Assembly (NCBI GenBank): GCA_030272585.1
Contig: BSYQ01000016.1
Location: forward strand, 1,240,001-1,304,000
Direction: 5' to 3'
Length of the DNA stretch: 64,000 bases
Source of the DNA: Bryopsis sp. KO-2023
Taxonomy: Eukaryota; Chlorophyta; Ulvophyceae; Bryopsidales; Bryopsidaceae
Part shown: positions 54,078 to 64,000 of the stretch, in pieces
Position numbering within the stretch: the first letter of the stretch is position 1
Layout: each line of letters opens with the position of its first letter
The notes under the pieces: model-generated
Seen by the model: the letters and a program-made list of their open reading frames with translations, nothing else
What the model was told of the DNA's origin: nothing
Databases searched by the model: none
Made by a program: the position numbers and the translations under genes

Positions 54078-54263
54078 ACGTTTGTATGCCTCCGTCGGGG
54101 GCTTTCGTAGCCGTTTCTCGGGCTCGCAAGCAATTAGTCTTTCAATGATTCGTGCTTTTCTTGTTGAATCGTTTTTTAAGGATGGAATTGACAATGCATT
54201 AAAACGTTATACTTTTGGGTCCCTTGAATTCGAGCTGATTGGAGGGATTGTCCTTTTTGGGTT
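54078..54263. other. spacer between array units 2 and 3
   Basis: Near-identical to the end of 51043-51250 but lacks its ACTTGCAACTTGCGAGTCGC insertion. Confidence 0.7.
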
Positions 54264-55335
54264 TAGGTTTGGCGACGTGGTTTGACTTCTCACGAGTGGC
54301 TGAGTGTGCGCCAGTGAGGGCGAGCGTCTGGGTGAGTGTGGCACGTGGGTGGGTGAAATTGTGCGGGTCAGCACGTGGGGGAGCGTGCGACGGGGACAGA
54401 GTGGAAGGGTGGGCGTGTGTGGGCGTGTGGTGGGTGAGTCAGCGCGCGGGCGAGCGCGTCAGTGCTGCAACGAAAGGACTTGGGAGGAGTTGCGTTTCTT
54501 TTTTTGTGTGTGTGGCAACGGAGTGCTCCGATCGTGGGGTGCTGGTGGCGTTCCTGGGTTCAAGCGCGGCCTTGGTGGATGATCCGATCAGGTAATTTGG
54601 GATTATCGGCGTGATCTTTCTCGGGAGAAAAAAGGGAGAGAGGGTTGGAAAAAAAACGGCCAAGCGAGAAGGGGACAAAAAAAAAGAGGGGGAAAAAAAG
54701 GAAAAGAAAGGTCCAAAGAAAAGTTTTCGATTCCAAAAGGGAAGAAAAAACTCTTTCAGAATAATAGAATAAACGAGAAAAAAAAAAAAAAAAAAAAAAA
54801 AATTTTTTGGAGAGGAACGAAAGAGAAGAAAAAACGAACGAAAAAAAAAGTACCAAAAAAAACAGACGGAAACAACATGTTTTTTTTCATAGAAAAAGAA
54901 AATGGGTACAAAAAATTGTTTCAAAAACCAGAAAGTTTGATTAAAAAGAAGAAGAAAATCGATCTCTTCGATAAAACACGAAAAAAAGTTGGAAACTTCA
55001 AAGAAACACAAAAACCCATGAAAAACGAGCAACTCTTTTTACACGACAATCCGGGAAACAAAATCGTAATTTATCCCTAGTACATCGAAATCTCAACACC
55101 CGAAAGTCGCAACGATGAAAAACCTCGAAACCACTCCTGACGACCACCGAACACCCTTCGCAATTCTTGGGGCAACCTCGTTCCCGCGCGCGAGGGCACT
55201 TGCGTTCCGTGGCTTCCCGCTACCTTCCAAACTCTACAACGCTCCGTAACTTTCCGATCGCTGCTCCGTTGGATTCGCGGCACGGACCGTCCCAATCCGT
55301 ATCGAAAATTCCTTCCCTCTTTACGTCCTCCACCT
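54264..55335 (+). repeat. leader segment of array unit 3
   Basis: Starts the second copy of the 15.1-kb higher-order repeat; matches 39171-40237 apart from four substitutions near the start and a longer A-run. Confidence 0.85.
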
Positions 55336-55408
55336 TCCGTCGTAGTCTAGGTGGTCAGGACATGTGGCTCTCACCCACAAGACCCGGGTTCGAGTCCCGG
55401 CGACGGAA
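55336..55408 (+). tRNA. trnE-CTC: tRNA-Glu (CTC), unit 3
   Basis: Identical to the copy at 40238-40310. Confidence 0.95.
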
Positions 55409-55464
55409 AGGGTCTTTCTTTCGGAGGAGCTCAAGTACCCACGTATCGACCGATAGTCGTTTGA

Positions 55465-55536
55465 TGCGTTGTCCGGGAGTCGAACCCGGGTCCCTTGCTT
55501 GGAAGGCAAGTATCCTAACCGTTGGACTAACAACGC
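55465..55536 (-). tRNA. trnG-TCC: tRNA-Gly (TCC), unit 3
   Basis: Identical to the copy at 40367-40438. Confidence 0.95.
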
Positions 55537-55609
55537 CACGTAGTGGGGGAGAAAATCCACTTGCGAAACCAAGCACGGACCGTTTCCGGAGAAAAACGAA
55601 AACGATCAA

Positions 55610-55725
55610 GTTGCCCCCGCCGGATTTCCTGAGACATCCCTGATCTCGGTACTGATCGGCCCCAATCATGCTTGATTGGCGAGTTCGGAAGGGATCGCAT
55701 GTTTTCACGATGGTATGAGGGCAAC
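55610..55725 (-). rRNA. 5S rRNA: 5S rRNA, unit 3 copy 1
   Basis: Same as 40512-40627, variant included. Confidence 0.95.
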
Positions 55726-55802
55726 ACGTTTGAATGCCTCCGTCGAGGGCTTTTATACTCGTCCATCAAGCACATCCAAACCTCCAAATCAAAAATAATC
55801 AA

Positions 55803-55918
55803 GTTGCCCCCGCCGGATTTCCTGAGACATCCCTGATCTCGGTACTGATCGACCCCAATCGTGCTTGATTGGCGAGTTCGGAAGGGATCGCATGTTTTCA
55901 CGATAGTATGAGGGCAAC
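55803..55918 (-). rRNA. 5S rRNA: 5S rRNA, unit 3 copy 2 (gypsy at its start)
   Basis: Same as 40705-40820 with both private changes; the LTR begins at the next base. Confidence 0.95.
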
Positions 55919-56085
55919 TGATAGTAGTGGGCGTGGGTTTGATGGGGTATAGTACGATTAAGGGTAATGTGTACGACAGGGTTTAAAGGGCTAGGGCCCT
56001 TTCCTGTAAAAATTATTCTTGCTAGTAACCTGTAGCTTCCCTAAGGGGGAGCGCCTGTGTTTCGAAGGCCTTAGGGCCTATATCA
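55919..56085 (+). repeat. 5' LTR, gypsy copy B
   Basis: 167 bp, same as 40821-40987; followed by the primer-binding site TGGTTTCGGAGC at 56088-56099. Confidence 0.92.
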
Positions 56086-57268
56086 TTTGGTTTCGGAGCT
56101 TAGGCGAAACCAGGCGCAACTACAAAAGGAGGTCGAACCCCCCCAAAGCGAGGTTAACCCCTAAATTAGGGTAACCCACAGAAATTCGAAAACGAAAGCG
56201 ATTGCTAAGGCGACGCTTGGGAGGGGCAACGACGAGGGCGAGCACCCTATAGCAAGTGCAAACGACGTCGTCGCGTCGTCGTTTGACGTCCTGGCGAAAG
56301 TAGTGGCGAAGATCTGAAAATCTGCAGATTCCTATAAATAGATCGACAGATCTTTTTAAGGAGGCGAACTCACAGTAAAGCGACGGAAAGGAGGCGAACA
56401 GGGGAACGAAAAACGAACAACGAACCGCGTCGACTCGTCGTCGCCGGTCGTTCGTCCCTGGCGAAGTCGCGAAAAAGATCTAAGAAAAAAAGTAATCTAG
56501 ATCTAAGAAAAAAAGCAAGCCAGATCTGTGATCTGGAAAGGAGGCGAAAAACGACGGAAGTGTGAACTCAGGGGAACGCAGGCGTCGAGAAAGTAGGCGA
56601 CCTGTCCCCACGAAAAAAAGAAAAAGACTTAGAGCGCGAAGTACGATTTTCTGACGACTTGCCAGAAATCAGAAAACCCGCAGCTCCGTCGCTAACTAAA
56701 CCCGTGACTGGAGGCACGAAAAGAGTGCGACTGGTCGTGAGAAAGGTCGCGAGAAAGGTTGGGAGAAAGTTGTAGAACGGGAGCGAGACTTTATTTGAGT
56801 GCGATTGGTCGTGAGAAAGGTCGCGAGAAAGGTTGGGAGAAAGTTGTAGAACGGGAGCGAGACTTTACCAGAAAGTCTGTCACCCCGTCCAACTATTAGA
56901 CCTCACACTTTCCGTGTACCAATCCCGCACCGCCTAACTCCAGACTCGATTACTAAATCGGCTGGAAACGAAATCACGAACGGGTTAGAGTCACACACGT
57001 TAGTCTGTCATCAAAACAGGACGGAGAACAGGTCCAAGACAAGACCTGTCGCCAGAAAAGTTCCAGAAAAGTCCCGGGAAAGTCCTAGGATGAAACCCAG
57101 GAGAAAACCCAAGACAGAACGCGAGAAAGTTCTGGGATTAAACCCAAGACAGTTCTGGGGTTAAACCCAAGGAAGTTCTGGCAACGGTTCTACGAAAAGT
57201 CCTAGGAAAAGTTCCAAGACATTCCTAGAAACCGTCCTGCACGCCGAAATTCCAGTTGGATCAACTCA

Positions 57269-58231
57269 GTGGAAATGTCTAACCAAACACCACAACTACC
57301 ACAAATCCCTCCTCCTGAGGAAAAGCGAGTGGATGAGAATCAATCGATTCCAGTGGTATATTCGAATGTGGTGCACCCACTGGCGCAACAGCTAAGGAAA
57401 AGAGAGTGGGAGAGACATGTCCCTGACCAGGTTCGAGAACCGGAAGGAAACCAAGACTTAGGACAAGAGTCCGAAAAGTCGTTGGAAAAGCCCGGGGAAA
57501 AGTATGACGAAAAAATGGAGGTTGTACTGAACCTGGAGGTCCAAAACCAGATCCAAAACGTACAGTCTCATCTCAAGGAGGAATACGAAAACAACTTCCT
57601 CTTCGTTCGAAAAGAAGTCCAGAAGCTGGTTGAGCATAATGCTGAGGTTATAAAAAGGCAGCAACAGATGCTGAACAAACAGCAGGAATTGTTGGAGGAA
57701 AAGATAGAATCTTTCCCATGGACCGACAATCATCCCTTGGAAAAGTTTGACAACAAGGAGATGTTGAACGCTCAGATTGCCCGATTGCAAGAAAAAGCAG
57801 CTGACAAAGCTGAGGAAGAGAAGCAGCGGGACAAGCTAAGAGCTGAGCAAATTCTGGCGCTTCAAACGACTATTACTGAGATGGTTGGAGGAATGCACCT
57901 TCAACAAGAGACAATTGGCGAGCTTGCAAACACTGTGATTAAGTCTCGGAATAAGCAGGAGTACTGCCAAAACCAACTCCAGCAACTCACTGACTTGGTG
58001 AACATAAGTTTAAACGTGCTACAGAACATGGAACAAGCCGAGGAACAAAACCGACACTGGAGAGCGGACCGAGGCAGTGTAAGTTCTAGTTCTGGAGACA
58101 CGGCAGGAGGACAAGAGTCGATGCAGATGGTAGAAACCTTTCTATCAGACGCGACAGCGGAAAAACAGACTTGGGAAAGCCATCTTTCCGAGTATGTTGA
58201 TTCGAAACTTGTGGAGACCCTAAGTGCATGA
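57269..58231 (+). CDS. extra coiled-coil ORF of gypsy copy B, 320 aa
   Basis: Protein identical to that of 42171-43133, again ending at a lone TGA before the same frame reopens. Confidence 0.8.
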   Translation: MEMSNQTPQLPQIPPPEEKRVDENQSIPVVYSNVVHPLAQQLRKREWERHVPDQVREPEGNQDLGQESEKSLEKPGEKYDEKMEVVLNLEVQNQIQNVQSHLKEEYENNFLFVRKEVQKLVEHNAEVIKRQQQMLNKQQELLEEKIESFPWTDNHPLEKFDNKEMLNAQIARLQEKAADKAEEEKQRDKLRAEQILALQTTITEMVGGMHLQQETIGELANTVIKSRNKQEYCQNQLQQLTDLVNISLNVLQNMEQAEEQNRHWRADRGSVSSSSGDTAGGQESMQMVETFLSDATAEKQTWESHLSEYVDSKLVETLSA

Positions 58232-58297
58232 AAAAGACGAGAGAAAGTTGGAGAGAAAAGTGTAGTTCCAGCACAGGACTCAGTCGTAGTAGGGATC

Positions 58298-58747
58298 ATG
58301 GGTCCAGGAACTGGTACGGTAACTTTACAGGAACCGACCACGATAGCTGAGCTTACAAGCGTTCCTGGAGAGCAACCAAAACCTCTGACCAGTATACCAA
58401 TTCCGTTGCCACCTTTTCCGGATTTGGATACGTTTTCTGGTCTCACAACTTTAGGAGGACTTGGTTCGCTACAAAACCCATCCACAACTGTCGCAGACTT
58501 TGTTGGCAATCCAAGTGCGCATGAATATTTCACGAGGAGCGTATTTGCCAACTTAGCTCAATCTGTATCCCCGCCAGCAACTCTGGCAATGGGGACATCG
58601 TTCGGCCAAGCGGGTCAAGTGGACACACCCTTAGTGGGACGTTCGTCCAGACCTGTTAGCATAACTCCTCCTACAGTTAGTACCACATGTGTCATCCATG
58701 TTAACACAACCACCGGCAACGTTACCCACGCCAATCCTCTATACTAG
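58298..58747 (+). CDS. second frame of gypsy copy B, 149 aa
   Basis: Identical to 43200-43649, with the same +1 overlap into the gag-pol frame. Confidence 0.6.
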   Translation: MGPGTGTVTLQEPTTIAELTSVPGEQPKPLTSIPIPLPPFPDLDTFSGLTTLGGLGSLQNPSTTVADFVGNPSAHEYFTRSVFANLAQSVSPPATLAMGTSFGQAGQVDTPLVGRSSRPVSITPPTVSTTCVIHVNTTTGNVTHANPLY

Positions 58748-61700
58748 TCCGTCTTCAAGTACCCAACCAGGCATGGGACTAGGTATGGGCCTAAGCATGG
58801 AACCAAGCATGGAACCAAGCATGGGACCAACCATGGGACAATCCGTGAACCAATACGGAACACCTTCCATGAGCAACCCGTATTACGGGTGGGGTTCGTA
58901 TCCCTCACCTCCATCAGGCCAGCCACAGGGTGGAAATCGATCTGGCGGTGGTGGAGGTGGACCCGGAGGTGGTCCCGGAGGTGGTCCCGGAGGTGGTCCT
59001 GGAGGTGGAGACGGAGGAGGATTTCCTGGTAACGGAGGGGGATCTTTCCCTTCTATTCCAGGAGGTGGTGGATGGCCATACCGCCCTGGTGGTGGTGGTG
59101 GTGGTGGTGGAGGAGGTGGAGGTGAAGGTGGGGGTCCGCCAGACCCAAACCAAGGCTTTGCCGCCCCGCAGGATCGTCACGGACGGATTCCGTCATCTGT
59201 CCGTATTCCTTTACCCAAGGCTTTCTCAGGAGATGGCCAGCAATGGATCAGAGATTGGCAGCTGGAAATGACGGTTTACTGTCAAACTCTGGACATTGAC
59301 GAGAGCGTATGGTTCAGGCTCTTCCGCAGTAACCTGACCGGAGCTGCTGCTCAGTGGCGAAACGTTCAGGACCTGCGTATACGGGAAGGGAAAAGAAAAC
59401 CAGTTACGAACTGGAAAGAGTTTGTTGAGGAATTGGTTCAAGCATTCGAACCCGCACGAATGTCTGATGTTGCCAGGCGCACTCTTCGAGGCCTGAAACA
59501 GACAGGATCGGTGCAGCAATACATTGTTTCTTTCCGGGAACAAGTATTGAGAATCCCCAATATGACGGATGAAGAGCAATACTTCTTCTTCGTCGATGGG
59601 TTAAAATTCCATATAAAACAGCAAACTGTCGCTCAGGTGCCTTATGGCATTGAGCAGGCGATCCAGACTGCGGCTAGACTGGATGCCATCGCTTCATCCA
59701 GAACCTTTCGAGGCCGAGGTCAAGGCCAGGATAAAAAGCAGAACCAACCCCAGACTGGTCCTACAAACGAGATGGGAAATCAGTCGCAACCTCAAGACCA
59801 AGCCCAAAACGTGGGTCAAGAACGTGGTCGAGGTCGCGGACGGGGTGGTGGCCAAGGCCGTGGACGAGGTGGTGGTCGAGACCAAGGACGAGGAGGAGGA
59901 GGCGCAAACCCCAAGTGTTTTATGTGTGGAAAAACTGGACACATCCAAAGTACATGTCCGGAAGGTGAGAAGTTCAAGAAATGGTTAAAACGGAAAAGCC
60001 AATTGAACAGAGCCCAGACTCGTTCAGCAAGACGGAAAAGGGCACGCCGCCACAGATATAAACAGCGCCGAAAACTCCTACGAAAAGAAAGGGTGGCTCG
60101 ACAAGCGCAAGAGAATAAAGAAGCATCAGGTGAACGGGAAAAGAATGCTACCCAAGGTGCAGAGGGATCGATAATGAGTGCTACGTTGGGAGATCGATCC
60201 AGTAGGTGCAGCACGCCTACTAAAACAGATTCCAAAGTTGATTCAGAACCTGTTAACTCTGTTCATGGAGACCTTGGTAGTCCTCCAGGAAGTGAAGATT
60301 CGGTATCGTTTCCGCCTCAAGGAACGAAACGAATTCCTGAAGGAAGGGAACCCGACAAAAGTCTGGAAAAGGGTCCAGACAAGGGTGTAGATAAGCCTGC
60401 AACTCGCTCACCACCAACTGACGAGTCAGCAGCCCCTGTTCAGGGAACAGGTAGAGATCCGGAAGTGGAAGAAGGTCAGCATTCACCTTCTGAGCGTATT
60501 TTACCACTAGGGGGATCTAACCATTTGAAATTCATGGGATATGAGATTCGAGCTCGATTAGGAGGAGTACCGATCTCCGCCTACGTTGATAGTGGTGCTA
60601 CGGAGAACTACATCAGCAAAAAGTTGACAGCGAGACTGAATTTACCGACTACTGGGTGTAAAAAGGGAGTCACACTAGCGGACGGAACCCTATGTTCACT
60701 TGAACAGCGTTGCGAAAACTTGCAGATCCGGATGGGTACCTATACCACAACCCTTTCCGCAGACGTTTTCCCCAACCTGTCATATGACATTATCTTAGGG
60801 CTTCCTTGGTTGATGCAAACCAATCCCAGACTGGACTTTGCAAGAGGTACGCTAAAAGTGCCAGTAGGAGCTGGATGGACCTCGGTTCCAATGAAGGAAC
60901 GGCCATCAGATTATCTACAGCTTCTTTCCCCAGAAATAGAGTCGATTTCAGCAAAAAAGATTTTCTCGCTGGTGAAGAACAGTCCGGAAATTGATCAAGC
61001 ATACCTTGTGGTTGTTCGAGAGACCACACCGGAGGATATGTCGCATTTAATGCACTATCCGTATCCGGGACTTCCAGAAGAGCAACTGAACGCTACTGGA
61101 ACCCCACCGGCTCATCTCCAGACGGATTTGGAGAAGGTATTGCACCCGGGTATCGACCCAAGGATCAAGACTGTGCTCACAACTTTCCAGGATGTTTTCC
61201 CGAAAGACTTACCACCCGGAATCCCTCCAGTGCGGAAAGGCCACGAATTTAAGGTGGACCTGGAGGACGAGCAAATGACCCCAATCCACCGACCTTTGTA
61301 CAAACTTTCTCCGGCGGAGCTGGATGAAGTCAGGTCGCAAGTGGATTACCTCCTCGAACAAAGGAAAATCCGTCCCTCCGAGAGTCCCTGGGGTGCGCCC
61401 ATACTCTTTGTTCCAAAGAAAGACGGAGGACTTCGAATGTGTGTGGATTACCGTTGGATAAACAAGTTCACGGTTAAAAACAGATATCCACTACCGCTTC
61501 CTGAGGAGTTAATGGACCGTCTCGCGAGTGCAAAGATCTATACGAAGATCGACCTTCGCTCGGGCTACTGGCAATTCCCCGTTCGACCCAAGGATACTCC
61601 CAAGACAGCATTCCGGACAAGATACGGACATTACGAGTTTCTCGTTTGCCCGTTCGGAATGACCAACTGTCCAGCCCAGTTCCAGACAATGGTTCAGGAT

Positions 61701-64000
61701 CTATTGGGCGAGTTCCTTGACGACTTTGTCGTGGTGTTCATCGACGACATCTTGGTATTTTCCAACTCAGTGGAAGACCATGTCGAACACCTTAAATTGG
61801 TCTTTGAACGGTTGCGGAAACATAAGCTGTACGCGAAAGCCAGCAAGTGCGAAGTAGGAGTCTTAGAGACGGACTATTTGGGGTACCACTTGTCCGGGAA
61901 AGGCCTTCAACCGATGCAGGATAAGGTGGAGGCTATTCAACGTTGGAAGGAGTTAACTTCGGTAACTGATGTACGAAGTTTCCTGGGAATGGTTTCTTAC
62001 TATCGTAAGTTCATTCCTGAGTTCGCTAGAATTGCGAGTCCCTTGACAGATCTGACGAAGAAAGATACTGTTTGGGAATGGGGATCGAACCAGCGCAAAG
62101 CCTATAACGAACTTAAGGATCGGATTAGCCGTGCACCGATTCTACTCCTTCCTGATCCGGCGAAAGAATACACCGTGATAACGGATGCATCCGGAACTGC
62201 GTATGGAGCAGTTCTGACCCAGGACCACGGGAAAGGTTTGCAACCTATTGCTTACCTTTCTAGACGATTAAAACCAGCTGAAACGCGATACTCCGCATAC
62301 GAGCGGGAGCTGGGGGCGATAGCTTATGCTCTAGCCCAATGGCGACATTATCTCGAGGGATGCCATGGGGGTGTGACGGTGTTGACAGACCACAAACCCA
62401 TCACCCACTTCATGACCCAGGCAACTTTGTCGCGGACCCAAACCCGGTGGATGAGGTCAGGGTTTTTCGATTCCATAGGTCCAAAAATCGTCTACATCCA
62501 GGGAAAAGCCAACGTATTGGCAGATGCATTATCCCGGAGCCTTCCAGGTCAGCCGGACCAAATAAAAAACCTCTCCACTTGGGAAGTGGCAGAGAAGGAC
62601 ACATGGAAAGAGGCTTTGAGAAGCGACACAAAACTCAAGCCTATTTTCGAGAAAATGGAACGAGGGGTTTCTCCGCAGTATCAACTTGAGGACGGTTTTC
62701 TGTATTATACCAGAACAGAAACATGTCCAAGTTTACTTGTGGTCCCCGAGGACTTTCAAAAACGGATTTTGGAGGAGCACCATGACGTGCCAAGTGCCGG
62801 ACATGTTGGAGCAGACCGCATGACCGAGGTACTTACCCGCAACTACTGGTGGAAAGGCGTTGGGCTAGACATCAAGACATACGTGAAAACGTGTCCAACA
62901 TGTCAGCTTAACAAATCGGACTTGCAACGACAGAAAGGTCTTTTGCAGCCGTTGCCGATTCCAGACCAGAAATGGGAACAGATCACGACGGATCTCGTTA
63001 CCGACCTACCGTCTTCCCATGGCTTCACTGCAATCGCTGTCTTTGTAGACCGATTGACGAAGTATGCGAGGTTTGTACCCTGCAACAAGACTATCACGGC
63101 GCCGGAATACGCCAAGCTGTTCGTGGAGAACATATACAAGCATTACGGACTACCTAAAGTAATAGTTTCGGATCGGGACCCAAGGTTCACAAGTCTTTTC
63201 TGGACCTCCCTTTTCAAACTTTTAGGTACCCAACTCCGAATGAGTACTGCATACCATCCTCAGACGGATGGGCAGTCGGAAGTCACAATTCGGGTGTTGG
63301 AGGATTTCTTACGTCCGTACGTGGAACGGTATCCAGACCGTTGGGTGGATTATTTGCCGACGGCTGAGTTTGCCGCAAATAATTCACGGAATGTCTCCAC
63401 CGGCTACGCGCCAGCCCACTTGTTATATGGACAGAACATGGGGCAGATAGTTGTTGCAAGAAAAGGAGTTCGAACGGGAGAGCAATCGGAAATGGCGGCT
63501 GAGATGGTTCGTAACATGAACGAACAAATGCGAATGGCGAAAGCTAAATACGCAGAAGCACAGACTCGTATGTGCAACTCAGCAAACAAACGTCGCAGGG
63601 AGGTGAACTTTCAGGTTGGAGATGAAGTGCTCGTTAAAAGCAAGTTTATTCCCCTTGCTTCACTCCAGAGAATTCCGCCGAAAATTCGCCGACGCTTTGT
63701 TGGACCTTTCCGGGTGACAAGCCGTATTGGGGCTGTTGCCTATCGACTCGAACTACCGGAGCACTGGACAATCCACTCGACTTTTCACGTGTCGAAGCTG
63801 AAGGCTTACTCTCGACTTGATGACGATCAGCGAGAGATAGAAGTTCCAGGGGGGGAACTAGTGGATGGAACCATCGAGTTCGAGGTCGAACGCATCCTCA
63901 GAGACCGGGGCACTACTCGAAAGGAGTACCTGATTCTGTGGAAGGGTTACGACTTGATGGAAGCCACCTGGGAGCCAGAGAGCCACCTGGCCAATGCTCA
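58698..64000 (+). CDS. gag-pol polyprotein of gypsy copy B (3' truncated by window end)
   Basis: Frame open from 58665 with its first ATG at 58698; no stop before the window end, which falls inside the chromodomain. Domain order and catalytic residues are as in copy A: CCHC, DSGAT protease, FIDD reverse transcriptase, RNase H, integrase, start of chromodomain. One substitution is visible, Glu to Lys (63636), in the segment before the GPY/F-like FVGPFRV motif. Confidence 0.92.
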   Translation, partial: MLTQPPATLPTPILYTSPSSSTQPGMGLGMGLSMEPSMEPSMGPTMGQSVNQYGTPSMSNPYYGWGSYPSPPSGQPQGGNRSGGGGGGPGGGPGGGPGGGPGGGDGGGFPGNGGGSFPSIPGGGGWPYRPGGGGGGGGGGGGEGGGPPDPNQGFAAPQDRHGRIPSSVRIPLPKAFSGDGQQWIRDWQLEMTVYCQTLDIDESVWFRLFRSNLTGAAAQWRNVQDLRIREGKRKPVTNWKEFVEELVQAFEPARMSDVARRTLRGLKQTGSVQQYIVSFREQVLRIPNMTDEEQYFFFVDGLKFHIKQQTVAQVPYGIEQAIQTAARLDAIASSRTFRGRGQGQDKKQNQPQTGPTNEMGNQSQPQDQAQNVGQERGRGRGRGGGQGRGRGGGRDQGRGGGGANPKCFMCGKTGHIQSTCPEGEKFKKWLKRKSQLNRAQTRSARRKRARRHRYKQRRKLLRKERVARQAQENKEASGEREKNATQGAEGSIMSATLGDRSSRCSTPTKTDSKVDSEPVNSVHGDLGSPPGSEDSVSFPPQGTKRIPEGREPDKSLEKGPDKGVDKPATRSPPTDESAAPVQGTGRDPEVEEGQHSPSERILPLGGSNHLKFMGYEIRARLGGVPISAYVDSGATENYISKKLTARLNLPTTGCKKGVTLADGTLCSLEQRCENLQIRMGTYTTTLSADVFPNLSYDIILGLPWLMQTNPRLDFARGTLKVPVGAGWTSVPMKERPSDYLQLLSPEIESISAKKIFSLVKNSPEIDQAYLVVVRETTPEDMSHLMHYPYPGLPEEQLNATGTPPAHLQTDLEKVLHPGIDPRIKTVLTTFQDVFPKDLPPGIPPVRKGHEFKVDLEDEQMTPIHRPLYKLSPAELDEVRSQVDYLLEQRKIRPSESPWGAPILFVPKKDGGLRMCVDYRWINKFTVKNRYPLPLPEELMDRLASAKIYTKIDLRSGYWQFPVRPKDTPKTAFRTRYGHYEFLVCPFGMTNCPAQFQTMVQDLLGEFLDDFVVVFIDDILVFSNSVEDHVEHLKLVFERLRKHKLYAKASKCEVGVLETDYLGYHLSGKGLQPMQDKVEAIQRWKELTSVTDVRSFLGMVSYYRKFIPEFARIASPLTDLTKKDTVWEWGSNQRKAYNELKDRISRAPILLLPDPAKEYTVITDASGTAYGAVLTQDHGKGLQPIAYLSRRLKPAETRYSAYERELGAIAYALAQWRHYLEGCHGGVTVLTDHKPITHFMTQATLSRTQTRWMRSGFFDSIGPKIVYIQGKANVLADALSRSLPGQPDQIKNLSTWEVAEKDTWKEALRSDTKLKPIFEKMERGVSPQYQLEDGFLYYTRTETCPSLLVVPEDFQKRILEEHHDVPSAGHVGADRMTEVLTRNYWWKGVGLDIKTYVKTCPTCQLNKSDLQRQKGLLQPLPIPDQKWEQITTDLVTDLPSSHGFTAIAVFVDRLTKYARFVPCNKTITAPEYAKLFVENIYKHYGLPKVIVSDRDPRFTSLFWTSLFKLLGTQLRMSTAYHPQTDGQSEVTIRVLEDFLRPYVERYPDRWVDYLPTAEFAANNSRNVSTGYAPAHLLYGQNMGQIVVARKGVRTGEQSEMAAEMVRNMNEQMRMAKAKYAEAQTRMCNSANKRRREVNFQVGDEVLVKSKFIPLASLQRIPPKIRRRFVGPFRVTSRIGAVAYRLELPEHWTIHSTFHVSKLKAYSRLDDDQREIEVPGGELVDGTIEFEVERILRDRGTTRKEYLILWKGYDLMEATWEPESHLANA

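Larger units (their letters stand above)
55919..64000 (+). mobile_element. Ty3/gypsy chromovirus, copy B (runs off the window)
   Basis: Same as copy A at an offset of 15098 bp, with the same 5' flank, so it arose by duplication of the locus, not by a second insertion. The only difference noticed in the coding part is G to A at 63636 (Glu to Lys in the integrase C-terminal region). The 3' end and 3' LTR lie outside the window. Confidence 0.95.

Overview
The window looks like nuclear DNA of an intron-rich, probably photosynthetic, unicellular eukaryote. Introns are GT-AG, often with GTGAGT-like donors and T-rich tracts. One gene resembles the plastid spermidine-synthase-like methyltransferases of plants and algae, and both LTR retroelements have a primer-binding site close to the plant-type TGGTATCAGAGC. 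The lineage cannot be fixed from the sequence alone.

Left part (1-25 kb), host genes. These are the 3' end of a gene resembling an OTU peptidase (1-486, +), an unrecognised three-exon gene (1841-2786, -), a DMT/EamA transporter (3668-5133, -), a nine-exon spermidine-synthase-like methyltransferase (5726-8765, -), a SNF5-type chromatin-remodelling subunit (8961-11105, +) divergent from it across 195 bp, an unrecognised gene (about 17953-19358, +), and a FAM20-like atypical kinase (20871-24279, +). Where an exon chain is given as resolved, reading phases match at every junction. Between the SNF5 gene and the next host gene lies a transposon cluster. It holds a CACTA-type DNA element (12013-14424, 3-bp TSD ATT) and a 2.7-kb non-autonomous LTR element (14693-17376, 5-bp TSD CCTTT, two 515-bp LTRs that look identical) whose only large ORF ends in an RRM RNA-binding domain.

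Middle (25.6-38.5 kb, -). One very large multi-exon gene encodes a secreted or type I membrane protein: signal peptide, many cysteine-rich modules, a REJ/PKD-like ectodomain, one C-terminal membrane helix and a short tail.

Right part (39.2-64 kb). This is a tandem RNA-gene array. Each unit has a leader of about 1.07 kb with a long poly-A tract, tRNA-Glu(CTC) on +, tRNA-Gly(TCC) on -, and then 5S rRNA genes on - at a 193-bp period; 16 copies of 5S are present. A 9.4-kb Ty3/gypsy chromovirus sits exactly at the first nucleotides of one 5S gene (TSD GCAAC is 5S +1 to +5, complement GTTGC). The whole block, including the element, is tandemly duplicated with a period of about 15.1 kb; the second element copy runs off the right edge.

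The strongest findings are the Pol III start-site insertion of a chromodomain-bearing element, the RRM-carrying LTR element that shares its primer-binding site with the chromovirus, and the extra coiled-coil ORF of the chromovirus, which is separated from the next frame by a single TGA.
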